This document shows positions 35,737-44,522 of a stretch of 64,000 nucleotides of DNA, in pieces; within the stretch, counting starts at the first letter, position 1, and each line of letters starts with the position of its first letter. A program made the translations under genes and the position numbers. The notes beneath the pieces were generated by a model. The model saw only the letters and a list, made by a program, of their open reading frames with translations. It did not search any database and was not told where the DNA came from. Source of the DNA: Sulfotelmatobacter sp963788225. Lineage in GTDB: Bacteria > Acidobacteriota > Terriglobia > Terriglobales > Acidobacteriaceae. The stretch spans positions 992,001 to 1,056,000 of the forward strand of contig CAWBGI010000001.1 of assembly GCA_963788225.1 (NCBI GenBank), in the 5' to 3' direction.

Positions 35737-36759
35737 ATGGAGAACGTGACCATGACCCGCGAACCCAAGAGCCTGCAAGAAGCGATTGTTTACTTTGCTA
35801 ATCCCGACAACTGTATTGACTACCTTGCTATCCGCCGTTGGCCGGACGGGAAAGTGCTGTGTCCGACCTGTGGTTCGGGGAGTGTGAAATTCAATCCTAA
35901 TCGCCGCCTGTGGCAGTGTGCCGTCCACCATCCGAAACGTCAGTTCTCCATCAAGGTCGGCACCGTCATGGAGGATTCCGCCATCGGTCTCGACAAATGG
36001 CTCACCGCAACTTGGATGGTAACCAACTGCAAAAACGGAATCAGCAGCTACGAGATTGCGCGAGATGTGAAGGTTACTCAGAAATCCGCATGGTTCATGC
36101 TGCACCGGATTCGGCTGGCAATGCAGGATGACTCCATCGGAACCAAGTTCGGGAGCAGCGGCGAGGGCGAAGTAGAAGTGGACGAAGCATTCATCGGTGG
36201 GAAGATGAGCAATCGCCACAAGGACAAGCGCGAACATTTCGACAAAGTTCGGAGCGAGACTGTAGACGCGAACGGCATCAAGCACATGGGCCGCGTTGCT
36301 GTTCAGGGAATGCTTGACCGCGATCTCCGCAAAGTCCGGGCGCAAGTTGTACCGAACGTGAAGCGCGAGACCCTGCAATATCAGATTCTCAACAACATCG
36401 AATTCGGAGCGAAGCTCTATTCCGATAACGCAGTGGCCTATACCGAACTTGCCAGCATCTACGCGCACGAGGTAGTGAACCATGCTCGGGAGTACGTTCG
36501 TGGTCGCGTGCACACCAATGGGCTTGAGAATTTTTGGTCGCTTCTCAAACGCAGCCTGCATGGAACCTACGTTGCTGTGGAACCTTTTCATTTATCTCGC
36601 TATGTCGATGAGCAAGTTTTCCGGTACAACAACCGCTCCACCAAAAACAATCCGATGAACGATTCCGACCGCTTCGATCTGGTCGTCTCCCAGATGGTCG
36701 GCAGGCGGCTCACCTTTGCCGAAGTAACTGGCAAGGAGGGTTCCGCCACGATTCACTAA
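35737..36759 (+). CDS. IS1595-family transposase (ISXO2-like DDE)
   Basis: A 340-residue transposase. The N-terminal zinc ribbon has VLCPTCGS and WQCAVHHPKRQFS; a helix-turn-helix-like region (ISSYEIARDVKVTQKSAWFM) follows. The ISXO2-like catalytic core has Asp in EVDEAFIGG, a second Asp in LYSDNAVAY and the N/E pair in VHTNGLENFWSLLKR. It is intact and full length. It begins 48 bp inside the left terminal repeat. Confidence 0.93.
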   Translation: MENVTMTREPKSLQEAIVYFANPDNCIDYLAIRRWPDGKVLCPTCGSGSVKFNPNRRLWQCAVHHPKRQFSIKVGTVMEDSAIGLDKWLTATWMVTNCKNGISSYEIARDVKVTQKSAWFMLHRIRLAMQDDSIGTKFGSSGEGEVEVDEAFIGGKMSNRHKDKREHFDKVRSETVDANGIKHMGRVAVQGMLDRDLRKVRAQVVPNVKRETLQYQILNNIEFGAKLYSDNAVAYTELASIYAHEVVNHAREYVRGRVHTNGLENFWSLLKRSLHGTYVAVEPFHLSRYVDEQVFRYNNRSTKNNPMNDSDRFDLVVSQMVGRRLTFAEVTGKEGSATIH

Positions 36760-36974
36760 GCCTTGGAGCCGGAAGCGCGGGAGGCGGGCGAAGTCTTAGC
36801 CCGCCTTTTCTGCGCTCGTTTGCGATGCCACTCCTTGTCGCGCTTTTTGATTTCCTCGTGCGAGACAGACAGCAGCCGCCGCACTACGGTATCGAATTTT
36901 TCAGATTCAGAAGCGGTCAAATCAGTGCTCGTTTCTTCATGTCTGCGATGAGTATTTCTGACATGGACTGGCAC
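36756..36974 (-). CDS. Small basic passenger protein of the IS element
   Basis: A short lysine/arginine-rich frame (72 residues from the ATG, or 54 from a TTG at 36920). The TTG shares a TTGA quartet with the stop of the upstream HEPN-like gene, the classic layout for translational coupling, so the shorter form is likely. The core SEKFDTVVRRLLSVSHEEI is an amphipathic helix pair and the tail is strongly basic. Possible antitoxin or accessory protein for the gene upstream; no family assigned. Confidence 0.55.
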   Translation of the reverse strand: MPVHVRNTHRRHEETSTDLTASESEKFDTVVRRLLSVSHEEIKKRDKEWHRKRAQKRRAKTSPASRASGSKA

Positions 36975-37810
36975 AATGACATGAGGGTAACAGCTTCGGG
37001 CAAGTCCAAAGTATCTTCGGGATGCATCAAGGGATTCCGGTGGTTATCCTTGATGGATTGCAAGGTATCAGTCACCTCTTTCGATGCACCGTTGTCTTTG
37101 AGAAGTTTGATGTACTCGCCCCAGTTGAGGCGATGGACGGGCGGCATCACAAAACCAGGGACAAGCGATAAATACTGTTTCACTGCCATCTCGACAGAGC
37201 GCAAAATATGAAACCCCGCAGCGGTACTTCTCTCATACGCCAAACATTTGCCCGCTTCGTCGATTTCCGCTTTGCAGCCCGCGCTAAGAGCACTCTTTGC
37301 GGAAACTGAGTAGCCATGGTGCGCTCCCTTCAGCAGTTTATCGACCGATAGATTCCCAAGCATTTCGTCCTCGCATATAAACGCTGGCAATTTCGCCAGT
37401 TCATCGTGCAGGACTGTTTCAAAATGCTCTATCTGGCTCTTAAACCCCTCGATTTTTGCAGACTCTAGCGTTTCGTCCCAAGGGTCGGTAGAGAGCTTTA
37501 GGAATTCGGTGTCTAGATAGTCGCCCATCCATTTAGCCTCTTTGAACGAAGATGGCAGGTAGGTTTTGTTCCAGTCTCCACTCGTGAAAAGAATCAAACC
37601 AATTCTCGCGTAGGTGAGAATTTGAATTACGGGAGGGTTGTGACTCAAGCGCATTCCAGCTTGCAGAGCCTTGACAGGTGTAAGGTGACCAGCAAGGGAA
37701 TAGAAATCGTCAATGTGCGCCTTGATCACACCGTACTCCGTTCGTGTAATGAAAAATCTAGGCAGACGTGGGTAGTTGTGCCTAAATACTAAAACTTCCA
37801 GTGATAGCAC
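36917..37810 (-). CDS. IS passenger protein with HEPN-like C-terminal motif
   Basis: A 297-residue mostly helical protein of no named family. The C-terminal half has an ERSTAAGFHILRSVEMAVKQ helix followed by RNPLMH, an R-x4-H motif typical of HEPN ribonuclease or toxin domains. The N-terminal half is of unknown fold. It is divergent from the transposase, close to the right terminal repeat, and followed by a small coupled gene, which resembles a toxin-antitoxin pair. Toxin activity is inferred from the motif only. Confidence 0.6.
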   Translation of the reverse strand: MLSLEVLVFRHNYPRLPRFFITRTEYGVIKAHIDDFYSLAGHLTPVKALQAGMRLSHNPPVIQILTYARIGLILFTSGDWNKTYLPSSFKEAKWMGDYLDTEFLKLSTDPWDETLESAKIEGFKSQIEHFETVLHDELAKLPAFICEDEMLGNLSVDKLLKGAHHGYSVSAKSALSAGCKAEIDEAGKCLAYERSTAAGFHILRSVEMAVKQYLSLVPGFVMPPVHRLNWGEYIKLLKDNGASKEVTDTLQSIKDNHRNPLMHPEDTLDLPEAVTLMSLCQSMSEILIADMKKRALI

Positions 37811-37969
37811 CGGGGGTTACCCCATTCTTTCCCGGCAAAATTGACACTACTCTTATGGATGAGTCATGTCAATTATTGCCCCGGGGGGAGGGGTACAGGG
37901 GTACCCCTGAAAAAATTCTGATACCCAAACCGGGACACGAATCTCAAGCAGCTCGCAGAATTTATTTTG

Positions 37970-38680
37970 ATGAAGAATTCACAGGGCACTGGCAATCCCC
38001 ACTGGCTAACTGTCCTCAACCGCGAAGTGATCGCGTGCACGCGTTGTCCACGCCTCGTTGCGTATCGCGAGCAAGTGGCCCGCGAGAAGCGTCGCGCTTA
38101 CCGCGACCACGAGTACTGGGGAAAGCCTGTTCCCGGATTCGGCGATCCCAAAGCGCGCGTGCTCATTATGGGTCTGGCTCCCGGAGCACACGGATCCAAC
38201 CGCACGGGACGCCCGTTTACAGGCGACGCTTCCGGCAAGTTCATGTTCCCTGTGCTCTACGAAACCGGATTCGCCAGCCAGCCCAACGCGATCGACCGGA
38301 ACGATGGACTCACGCTGCAAGATATGTACATCACGGCCGCGGTCCGCTGCGCTCCGCCCGCCAACAAGCCGCTTCCTCAAGAACTGTTGGCGTGCTCACA
38401 TTTTCTCGACCGTGAACTGGCAGGATTAGAGAACATAAAGGTTGTGGTCGCACTCGGCAAGATCGGCTTCGATGCATACCTGAACTATGAGAAACGCCGC
38501 GGCGTGCTTCTGAGCAGGCAAACCCACCTCTTCAAACACGGCGCCAGTTACCGGTTACCCGATGGTAAGGTGTTACTGGCCTCTTACCATCCATCAAACC
38601 AGAACACGCAAACTGGAAAGCTCACGCGAGAAATGTTTGTGCAGATATTTAAGCAGGCGGCAAGACTTGCCGATGACTAG
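37970..38680 (+). CDS. Family 5 uracil-DNA glycosylase (UdgB)
   Basis: A 236-residue DNA repair enzyme. The motif GLAPGAHGSNRTGRPF and the C-terminal ASYHPSNQNTQTGKL are diagnostic of family 5 (UDGb) glycosylases, which remove uracil, hypoxanthine and related bases. Cysteines at CTRCPRL near residue 23, plus later CAPP and CSHFLD cysteines, suit a structural [4Fe-4S] cluster. The start is uncertain because the ribosome site is weak. It lies just right of the IS element and is complete. Confidence 0.88.
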   Translation: MKNSQGTGNPHWLTVLNREVIACTRCPRLVAYREQVAREKRRAYRDHEYWGKPVPGFGDPKARVLIMGLAPGAHGSNRTGRPFTGDASGKFMFPVLYETGFASQPNAIDRNDGLTLQDMYITAAVRCAPPANKPLPQELLACSHFLDRELAGLENIKVVVALGKIGFDAYLNYEKRRGVLLSRQTHLFKHGASYRLPDGKVLLASYHPSNQNTQTGKLTREMFVQIFKQAARLADD

Positions 38681-38684
38681 GTTG

Positions 38685-38731
38685 AGGCGCCGCCGGCGCC
38701 GGATCGTTGCACCCTGCCCCATCACATGGGG
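38685..38731 (+). terminator. Paired hairpins after the uracil-DNA glycosylase gene
   Basis: GGCGCC-GCC-GGCGCC (38685-38699) lies five bases after the stop and is followed by CCCCAT-CAC-ATGGGG (38717-38731). Both are perfect short hairpins without T-runs. They may end transcription of the glycosylase gene, or be part of a repeat. Confidence 0.35.
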
Positions 38732-38790
38732 TCACAGTGGAGAAACCGGGGTCACGAACCGGGGCGGCGCCGTTTGGCCGCTTCGGATTC

Positions 38791-38811
38791 AGGCTTCGGG
38801 CTTCGGGCTTC
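38791..38811 (+). repeat. Short GGGCTTC heptamer repeat
   Basis: Three copies of RGGCTTC in the gap between the glycosylase gene and the PilZ gene. The same heptamer is expanded to about 14 copies at 49944-50041. Confidence 0.55.
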
Positions 38812-38960
38812 GACATTTCAAAATCAACAATCAAGTACGTTTCAAGGTTGGGCTCGCATGAGCTGTTGGCGACGGCCTCGCGCTCGCCGAAGCCGAAGCC
38901 CAAAGCCCGCATTACGTTGGTGATCTACGTCGCGATTACCGCTGTGGGTAGAGTGAACGC

Positions 38961-39638
38961 ATGACACTCTCATCGATGGTGGTTTCGCGTGATTGGCAGG
39001 AAGTCAGTGTTCTGGAATGTATTCTCGGCGGCTTGCACATGGATGTTGCGGTAGAGAGTGAACCGCAGCGGGCATTGGAGCGGCTTACGAAGTCGAAGGT
39101 CGATGCCCTCATTGTTGACTGCGACTTGAATGGCTCCGGCCAGTTCTTCCGCGAGTTGCACAAAGAGGTTCCGCGCGTCAGTACAGTGCCGCTGGTGATC
39201 ATGGGCAGCCCGCAGGGACACCGCGACATGGAGGGAAGCGGCGCCATGTTTGCTTTCGATAAGCCGATTTCCGTGGAGCAAGCCGTGCGTACGCTCTCCG
39301 CGGCCCGCAACATGATTCTCGACGGACGCCTGCGTTATCACCGCGCTGGACTGGAAGCGCCAGTGATTCTGATTGGCTGCCATCAGAAGCGCGCCGAAGG
39401 ACAGCTCATCAATCTAAGCCAGGGCGGACTGCAAGTGCGCATCGAGGATGGATTCGACGCCAGCGAGGCGTCGCGCGTGTCCTTCGAGTTGCCCGGAACA
39501 AAGTGCGGCGTGAAAGCCGAGGTCGAGGTGGCATGGTCCGACAAGCAGGGTAATGTCGGCATCCGCTTTGTGAATATGGCTCCGGAGATGCAATCCACGT
39601 TGCGGCTCTGGCTGGCGCAGCAGTACTTTGCGAATTAG
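38961..39638 (+). CDS. Receiver-like plus PilZ protein
   Basis: A 225-residue protein with an N-terminal response-regulator-like fold (about 1-115; acidic pocket in VDALIVDCDLNGSG, later FAFDKPIS with the conserved Lys) and a C-terminal PilZ domain (about 120-220; NLSQGG for N/DxSxxG). The Arg motif before the PilZ barrel (RLRYHRAG) does not match RxxxR exactly, so c-di-GMP binding is less certain than in the other PilZ proteins of the window. It may link phosphorylation to surface behaviour. Confidence 0.75.
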   Translation: MTLSSMVVSRDWQEVSVLECILGGLHMDVAVESEPQRALERLTKSKVDALIVDCDLNGSGQFFRELHKEVPRVSTVPLVIMGSPQGHRDMEGSGAMFAFDKPISVEQAVRTLSAARNMILDGRLRYHRAGLEAPVILIGCHQKRAEGQLINLSQGGLQVRIEDGFDASEASRVSFELPGTKCGVKAEVEVAWSDKQGNVGIRFVNMAPEMQSTLRLWLAQQYFAN

Positions 39639-39645
39639 CGGAAGG

Positions 39646-39664
39646 CAGTTCTCAGTTCTCAGTT
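39646..39664 (+). repeat. CAGTTCTCAGTTCTCAGTT repeat after a PilZ gene (copy 2)
   Basis: Identical 19 bases to the copy at 25551-25570 and likewise just after a PilZ stop codon, on the coding strand. Confidence 0.6.
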
Positions 39665-39705
39665 TCTAGAGCTGTGGGTTTGCTTAGCGGATTCGAACTG
39701 CAGCT

Positions 39706-40551
39706 TCACTCTCTTCCTTCTCTCTTTTCCATGTGAGATGCTGCTTGTGCCAGCCGAACACCCAGGCTTGCTCCTCCGAATACCGAAAATAGGCCCCAAT
39801 ACGCTACGGCGACGAAAATCGCCGCCCCCATCGCTGTTCCCATCGCGAAGGGCCAAGGCGGAAGTTCGTGGGCAATCGAGAGAAAAATCAGCGTGAACAG
39901 AAGCAGGGCCGCGATCACTACAAGGCCATCGACGAGCCAAGCCAGAGTCCGGCCTGAGAGCGGTCGAGACAGCCAGCCCAGCTCCGCATGCGGATCGTCC
40001 ACCGGAGACAATAAATCTTCTTCGCTGCGGGGATGGAGAAGTGGCTCCTGCTGCCCGCTAAAATCAGGCTCCAGCCGGATCGCCGGCCGGGGCGCCGCGG
40101 ACACGGTCAGTCCATCGTTTTCCTGGCGAATATTTTCTTCAACTGCTTTCTCTTCACGAGCGACCGAAACGACAGAATCCCCAAAAATCGAGCGAGGATG
40201 CGCTGCGTCGCGGGCCATGGCATCCAGAAGGTTGGCAAAGATCCATTCGTTGATCTGATGGCCGGTGCGCGCTGGCAAGTCCACAAAACGGATGCCGCAT
40301 CGTCCTGAGGTGCTGGCCCAAGTGACCTCGCCACCTGTTTCCACGCGCAGGCGGGGAAATCTCAATTCAAAGCGCAGCCGCACGAACTGCTGCGGCCGCA
40401 ACGCACCGACAGCCTGCACGGCCACACCCTCATGGCTAAGGTTGCGGATGATTCCACCGTTGGCGTCGTCGAGGGTGACGTACGTCAACGTGCGCAGTTC
40501 GTGCCGGTAATGGGCGCGTGCCTGCCGCGTGGGTACAGAGACTGCCTGCAT
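39706..40551 (-). CDS. PilZ protein with C-terminal RDD-like membrane domain
   Basis: A 281-residue protein. The N-terminal PilZ domain (about 12-110) has RHELR for RxxxR and NLSHEG for N/DxSxxG. A linker rich in acidic residues follows, then an RDD-like membrane part (about 200-270) with RTLAWLVDGLVVIAALLLF and a second helix ending FGGASLGVRLAQ. PilZ fused to an RDD domain suggests c-di-GMP signals reaching a membrane protein. It is convergent with the preceding PilZ gene. Confidence 0.75.
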   Translation of the reverse strand: MQAVSVPTRQARAHYRHELRTLTYVTLDDANGGIIRNLSHEGVAVQAVGALRPQQFVRLRFELRFPRLRVETGGEVTWASTSGRCGIRFVDLPARTGHQINEWIFANLLDAMARDAAHPRSIFGDSVVSVAREEKAVEENIRQENDGLTVSAAPRPAIRLEPDFSGQQEPLLHPRSEEDLLSPVDDPHAELGWLSRPLSGRTLAWLVDGLVVIAALLLFTLIFLSIAHELPPWPFAMGTAMGAAIFVAVAYWGLFSVFGGASLGVRLAQAASHMEKREGRE

Positions 40552-40666
40552 ACTCTCCCCGGGGAATGGATCGAACCAAGCTTGTTGTTAAATTCTAGTT
40601 TCGTGCCAAAGCGCGCTGGCAGTAACTGGGTTGGTTCGGCGAGGAGCGCAAGCGGTCTGCCGAAGC

Positions 40667-41644
40667 TCAGGACCCTGGCTTCGCTCCCAGCAAAGCATCG
40701 CGCACCGGCCGTTCCGATGCCAGCACAACCTTCACCACTTCAAACACGATCACTGTGGCATAAGTTGCGGCAATCCAGACACAAACTCCCTCGATCGGCA
40801 GGCCGGACCAGGCGCCGACAAAAATACCCATCATCTGACGGTGCAGGTAGGTCCACCAGTTGTAAGGGATGGCCAGGGTAGCTTCCCACATCAGGCTGAC
40901 CAGCAGCATGAAGAACAGCGTGAGGCTGAGGGCGCGCCAGTTGATGAAACGCCGCGCCACCGGAAAGAAAATCACGGCTGGAAGCATGCCTCCCGCGACA
41001 AGAACCGTGAAGTAGCCGGGAAAGCCCGCCTGGTCTTCCGGCAAAGCAAAATACTTCTTGTACAAACATCCAGCCCCAATCAAGACCACGGCCAGAATCA
41101 GCGACGTGGGATGAAACTGCAAAAGCCTTCGCATCTTCTTAGCTTCGCCGGGATAGTCAGGCACGTTGTAGGCAGCCAGCCAGAACTCGCCCAGCCACAC
41201 GTAGAGCAGAAGAATGGCGAGAAAGCCCGTGAGATAAAAAATGTACTCTTCGACTGGGACAGGCCGGCCTAAGGCGGGAGCGCGGATGCCGAGCGTCGCA
41301 CCAGCGTTGGGATAGCAAAAGAACCACTGCGCGAAGACAACGTCAAGCAAGCAGCCCAGCGGCACAAGGATCGTGATTGTCCACCAAAAAGCGCGCTTAG
41401 GGAATTTCAATTCCTCGCTGGGCAGCAACCATCCTCCGATGACGATGATGGGGAGAATGAACAGCAACAGACTAATCGTGTAGCCGAACGGCGTGGAACT
41501 CTGGTTGACCGGCATCAGCGGAACGGGTACGCGAACCGTTTGCAGCGTAATCGCCGCGGGAATCACGATCATGGCCAGCATCGCAATAACAATCAAGGCG
41601 CAGACCGTGGCGCTGGGAAGTCCGTGAGAGCGTGGAGCGGGCAT
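40667..41644 (-). CDS. Lycopene-cyclase-domain-like polytopic membrane protein
   Basis: A 325-residue protein with about eight transmembrane helices in two similar halves. The first half contains RPVPVEEYIFYLTGF and the second SGLPIEGVCVWIAATY, resembling the repeated P-x-E-x3-F motif of heterodimeric/fused lycopene beta-cyclases (CrtYcd, CarR). No other carotenoid gene is in the window, so the substrate is unknown; a non-carotenoid relative is possible. GGAGG precedes the ATG. Confidence 0.5.
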   Translation of the reverse strand: MPAPRSHGLPSATVCALIVIAMLAMIVIPAAITLQTVRVPVPLMPVNQSSTPFGYTISLLLFILPIIVIGGWLLPSEELKFPKRAFWWTITILVPLGCLLDVVFAQWFFCYPNAGATLGIRAPALGRPVPVEEYIFYLTGFLAILLLYVWLGEFWLAAYNVPDYPGEAKKMRRLLQFHPTSLILAVVLIGAGCLYKKYFALPEDQAGFPGYFTVLVAGGMLPAVIFFPVARRFINWRALSLTLFFMLLVSLMWEATLAIPYNWWTYLHRQMMGIFVGAWSGLPIEGVCVWIAATYATVIVFEVVKVVLASERPVRDALLGAKPGS

Positions 41645-42006
41645 GATCGGCCTCCTTGCGATTGCATTTGGAGCGCCAAGATTCTACACCGAGTAAAGGC
41701 AAGAACTGTGCAGGCCGGAAACTTCTCCGGAAAAGCGGAAAACCGCGAGCACGCATGCTTACTCACCCATTCTTACTCATCCCTGCTTACTAAAGACCAT
41801 GGCCAAAAGGACAGTGCAGGAACGTTGCAACTGGAGCCAAACGCCGCTAACTTACTGGTAAGCCCGGCAAGAATCGTGGCATGGACGCTTCCGAATGCGG
41901 ACGTATGGGAGAAGATACGGAAGCTACGCAAACTAGTTAATTGACAGGGGCTGAGCCGGGTGGCCACACTCACAATGAGGGGAGTGGCCGGGTCAAAAAA
42001 AGCCGA
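41645..42006. other. 362-bp gap upstream of the GAF-amidase gene
   Basis: No gene is supported. It should hold the divergent promoters of the membrane protein and the amidase. The short open frames here have no ribosome sites or similarity. An alternative TTG start for the amidase at 41941 would shorten the gap. Confidence 0.5.
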
Positions 42007-44412
42007 ATGGCAACGACTCCAACCAAGCCGACGATCGAGTTAGAGGCAGGGCACTCCGCGGCACGGGTGCCGTCGTGGCCGCTGGAGCGGGGTGCGTTTG
42101 CGCCCAAGCAAAGCGGTTCCTATGAAGGCGCTTTCCCTGAAGCGGCCTCACGTGAGGCGCGCCCCCCCCAGCCCTCGCGACGCGACGCCTTGCAGGCACT
42201 TCTGGCGTTCTCGACGCTGCATCAACAGGTGCGGCAGCGGCGCGCGCTCGCCGCCCGGCGCAATGGATTTGAAACCATCGCGCCCGCAACCGAGTTCGAG
42301 CCGACCGAGCAATTTGTTCTCGACGAAGTGCTGCAGTTGGTGGCGGAACGGGCAATTGCCATCACTGGAGCCGATGGATTGGGAATCGCCCTGGCCGAGA
42401 ACAACGAAATTGTTCTGCGGGCTTCGGCCGGTTCAATCAAACCCGATGTGGGCCAGCGCATTCAGCGCGATTCGGCTTTCTCGGGGGCATGTTTCCGTAC
42501 GGCGCAGATTGTCCGCTGCGACGATACCGAGACCGATGACCGCGTAAATCTCTACGCCTGCCGGCAACTGGGAGCGCGGTCGATGGTGGCGGTGCCGCTG
42601 TGCGGGCGGCGGCGCGTGATCGGATTGTTGGAGGCTTTCTCTTCTGAGCCCTTCGGATTCAACGAGAGCGATGTGGCCAGTCTGGCATTGCTGGCTGAGT
42701 TGATTCTTGGAGCCCTGAAGCCAGAGGACGAAGAACGATTCGCGGAATCGGCAGAGGCAGCGGAAGTGGAGTTGGCCACTCCTTCGGTTGCGCCGCCGGC
42801 GGCTCTGCCGGATAAGGACGTTCGCTCGGACAAAGTGGCTCCAGAAAGCGAACGGGAATTCGCTCTGCCAATTGATGTTCCATCGGTTGTTGAGCCAACC
42901 TTCCCGTCTCTGCCAGTCGCGGAGCTGAGAACCGAAGTAGAGCTGGCAATCGACAAAACGCTTGTGACCGAGACCGCGCCGGAACCTGAACGCTCCACGA
43001 GTCAACCGGGGATCGTGCTGGTCTTGGTGCTGGTAGTCATCTGTGCGCTGTTAGCAGCGGGCGTGTGGTGGAAGCTGAAAAATGCGCAACTCGGCAAAGT
43101 AATGCTGCGGCCTGAACAGAAGATTACAAAACCGGTTGCAGCAATGAAGCCGGCGTCTTCAGCCACCACAGATTCAGCGACTCCATCCGCAGCCGACTCA
43201 TCGGTGACCTCGTCGAGCACGAACCTGGATGCAGAAACGAATTTGGCTCCTGAACCCGGAACTGTAAACGTCACACCGCAAAAGCTGCCACGCATCACGG
43301 GAATCCGGCATTGGTCGTCCGCCGATTCCAGCACGGTTGTGCTCGATCTGGAAGATCAGGTGCAGTATGAGGCGCATCGCCTGGCTTCTCCCGATCGCAT
43401 TTATTTTGATCTGCACGATACCTCGCTCGCTCCTGAAATTGAAGGCAAAGCCGTTGACGTTGGCGATGCACTGCTGGCGCGGGTTCGCGTGTCGCAGCCG
43501 GTTTCAGGTGTGACGCGTGTAGTACTCGAGACTAAAGGCAAGCCGAATTTCTCGGTGAGCCTTGAGCCGAATCCTTACCGTCTGGTGGTGCAAGTGCGCA
43601 AGCTGGGCGCCGACCCAAAGGCTCAGGTGAATCTCTTCCCTGGCGCCTCTGCGAATGAGAAAGAAAAGCTGGCCATCATGGTTCCTCCGCCGACACGCGA
43701 AGATTTGCTGTTGCGGGGGCGCATCCCGAAGATGCGCATCGTGGTGGACGCGGGCCACGGCGGCTGGGATCTTGGAACCGTCGGCCGGCGTGGGCTGCTC
43801 GAAAAAGATGTAGTGCTCGAAATTGCCCAGCGCCTGGGTAAACTGCTCGAAAGCCGACTGGGCGCGGACGTAATTCTCACCCGCAACGACGACAACTACA
43901 TCCCGCTCGACGAGCGGGCTGGGATGGCAAATCATTCGCAGGCCGATTTGTTTATCTCGGTGCACGCGAACTATAGCGATCTGCCTTCGGCGCGCGGCGT
44001 GGAAACGTACTACACGAACTTCTTCTCGGCGCCAAGCACGAAGGAAGTTGAAAGTGGCGATTCTGATCATACGAGGACGAGTACGGCGGCGTTGTCGGCA
44101 GCTGAACTGCACGACAAGATCGAGCAGTCGCGCCGGCTCGCGGCGAGCGTGCAGCGCTCGCTCTATGGAACGTTATCGGTGCAAAATCCCGGGCTGCGCG
44201 ACCGCGGAGTGAAAGAGGCGTCCTATGTGGTTCTTACTGAGACATCGATGCCGGGAATTCTGGCCGAGGTTTCATTCGTAAGCAGTCCCACCGACGAGCA
44301 AAAGCTGCGCAGCGACGGCTACCGCGAGCAGATTGCCGAGGCTTTGTACAAGGGCATTGCACGGTATGCAGCGAGTTCGCGCGGCGTTAAGGTTGCCAGC
44401 GCGGCTAAGTAG
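42007..44412 (+). CDS. GAF-TM-AMIN-Amidase_3 fusion (N-acetylmuramoyl-L-alanine amidase)
   Basis: An 801-residue protein of unusual layout. A cytoplasmic GAF domain (about 105-240) carries RCDDTETDDRV and CRQLGARSMVAVP; a long acidic linker and one transmembrane helix (about 335-357) follow; then an AMIN domain (about 430-535) and a C-terminal Amidase_3 domain (about 575-795). The zinc ligands and catalytic Glu are visible: His in VVDAGHGGWD, Glu in LLEKDVVLE, His in SVHAN and Glu in LAEVSF. The amidase should cut the peptide from murein in the periplasm, while the GAF domain would sense a cytoplasmic ligand. The ATG at 42007 has only a weak ribosome site. Confidence 0.85.
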   Translation: MATTPTKPTIELEAGHSAARVPSWPLERGAFAPKQSGSYEGAFPEAASREARPPQPSRRDALQALLAFSTLHQQVRQRRALAARRNGFETIAPATEFEPTEQFVLDEVLQLVAERAIAITGADGLGIALAENNEIVLRASAGSIKPDVGQRIQRDSAFSGACFRTAQIVRCDDTETDDRVNLYACRQLGARSMVAVPLCGRRRVIGLLEAFSSEPFGFNESDVASLALLAELILGALKPEDEERFAESAEAAEVELATPSVAPPAALPDKDVRSDKVAPESEREFALPIDVPSVVEPTFPSLPVAELRTEVELAIDKTLVTETAPEPERSTSQPGIVLVLVLVVICALLAAGVWWKLKNAQLGKVMLRPEQKITKPVAAMKPASSATTDSATPSAADSSVTSSSTNLDAETNLAPEPGTVNVTPQKLPRITGIRHWSSADSSTVVLDLEDQVQYEAHRLASPDRIYFDLHDTSLAPEIEGKAVDVGDALLARVRVSQPVSGVTRVVLETKGKPNFSVSLEPNPYRLVVQVRKLGADPKAQVNLFPGASANEKEKLAIMVPPPTREDLLLRGRIPKMRIVVDAGHGGWDLGTVGRRGLLEKDVVLEIAQRLGKLLESRLGADVILTRNDDNYIPLDERAGMANHSQADLFISVHANYSDLPSARGVETYYTNFFSAPSTKEVESGDSDHTRTSTAALSAAELHDKIEQSRRLAASVQRSLYGTLSVQNPGLRDRGVKEASYVVLTETSMPGILAEVSFVSSPTDEQKLRSDGYREQIAEALYKGIARYAASSRGVKVASAAK

Positions 44413-44443
44413 TACCGAGTTGCGAGTACCGAGTACCGAGCAA
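44408..44443. repeat. GTACCGAG repeats after the amidase gene
   Basis: Three close copies of (G)AGTACCGAG at the amidase stop codon. The same unit fills the clpX-clpP gap (32311-32386). Confidence 0.5.
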
Positions 44444-44522
44444 AAAATCCGGGAAGGGCACGACTTCCAGTCGTGCCGATTCGGCCTCACGAAGATAGAA
44501 CCGGTCTATAGCCGCCGCGAAC

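Larger units (their letters stand above)
35689..37880 (+). mobile_element. IS1595-family insertion sequence with two passenger genes
   Basis: A ~2.19-kb element defined by terminal inverted repeats matching at 23 of 26 positions: left end from 35689 (GGTAATAATT...TGACTCATCCAT) and right end finishing at 37880 (read inward GGCAATAATT...TGACTCATCCAT). The right end also contains an inner palindrome, AATTGACA...TGTCAATT. It carries the transposase on the plus strand and two minus-strand passengers. IS1595-family members are known to carry passenger genes. The expected 8-bp target duplication is not seen: left flank CTTACAAC, right flank CCGGGGGG. Confidence 0.82.
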
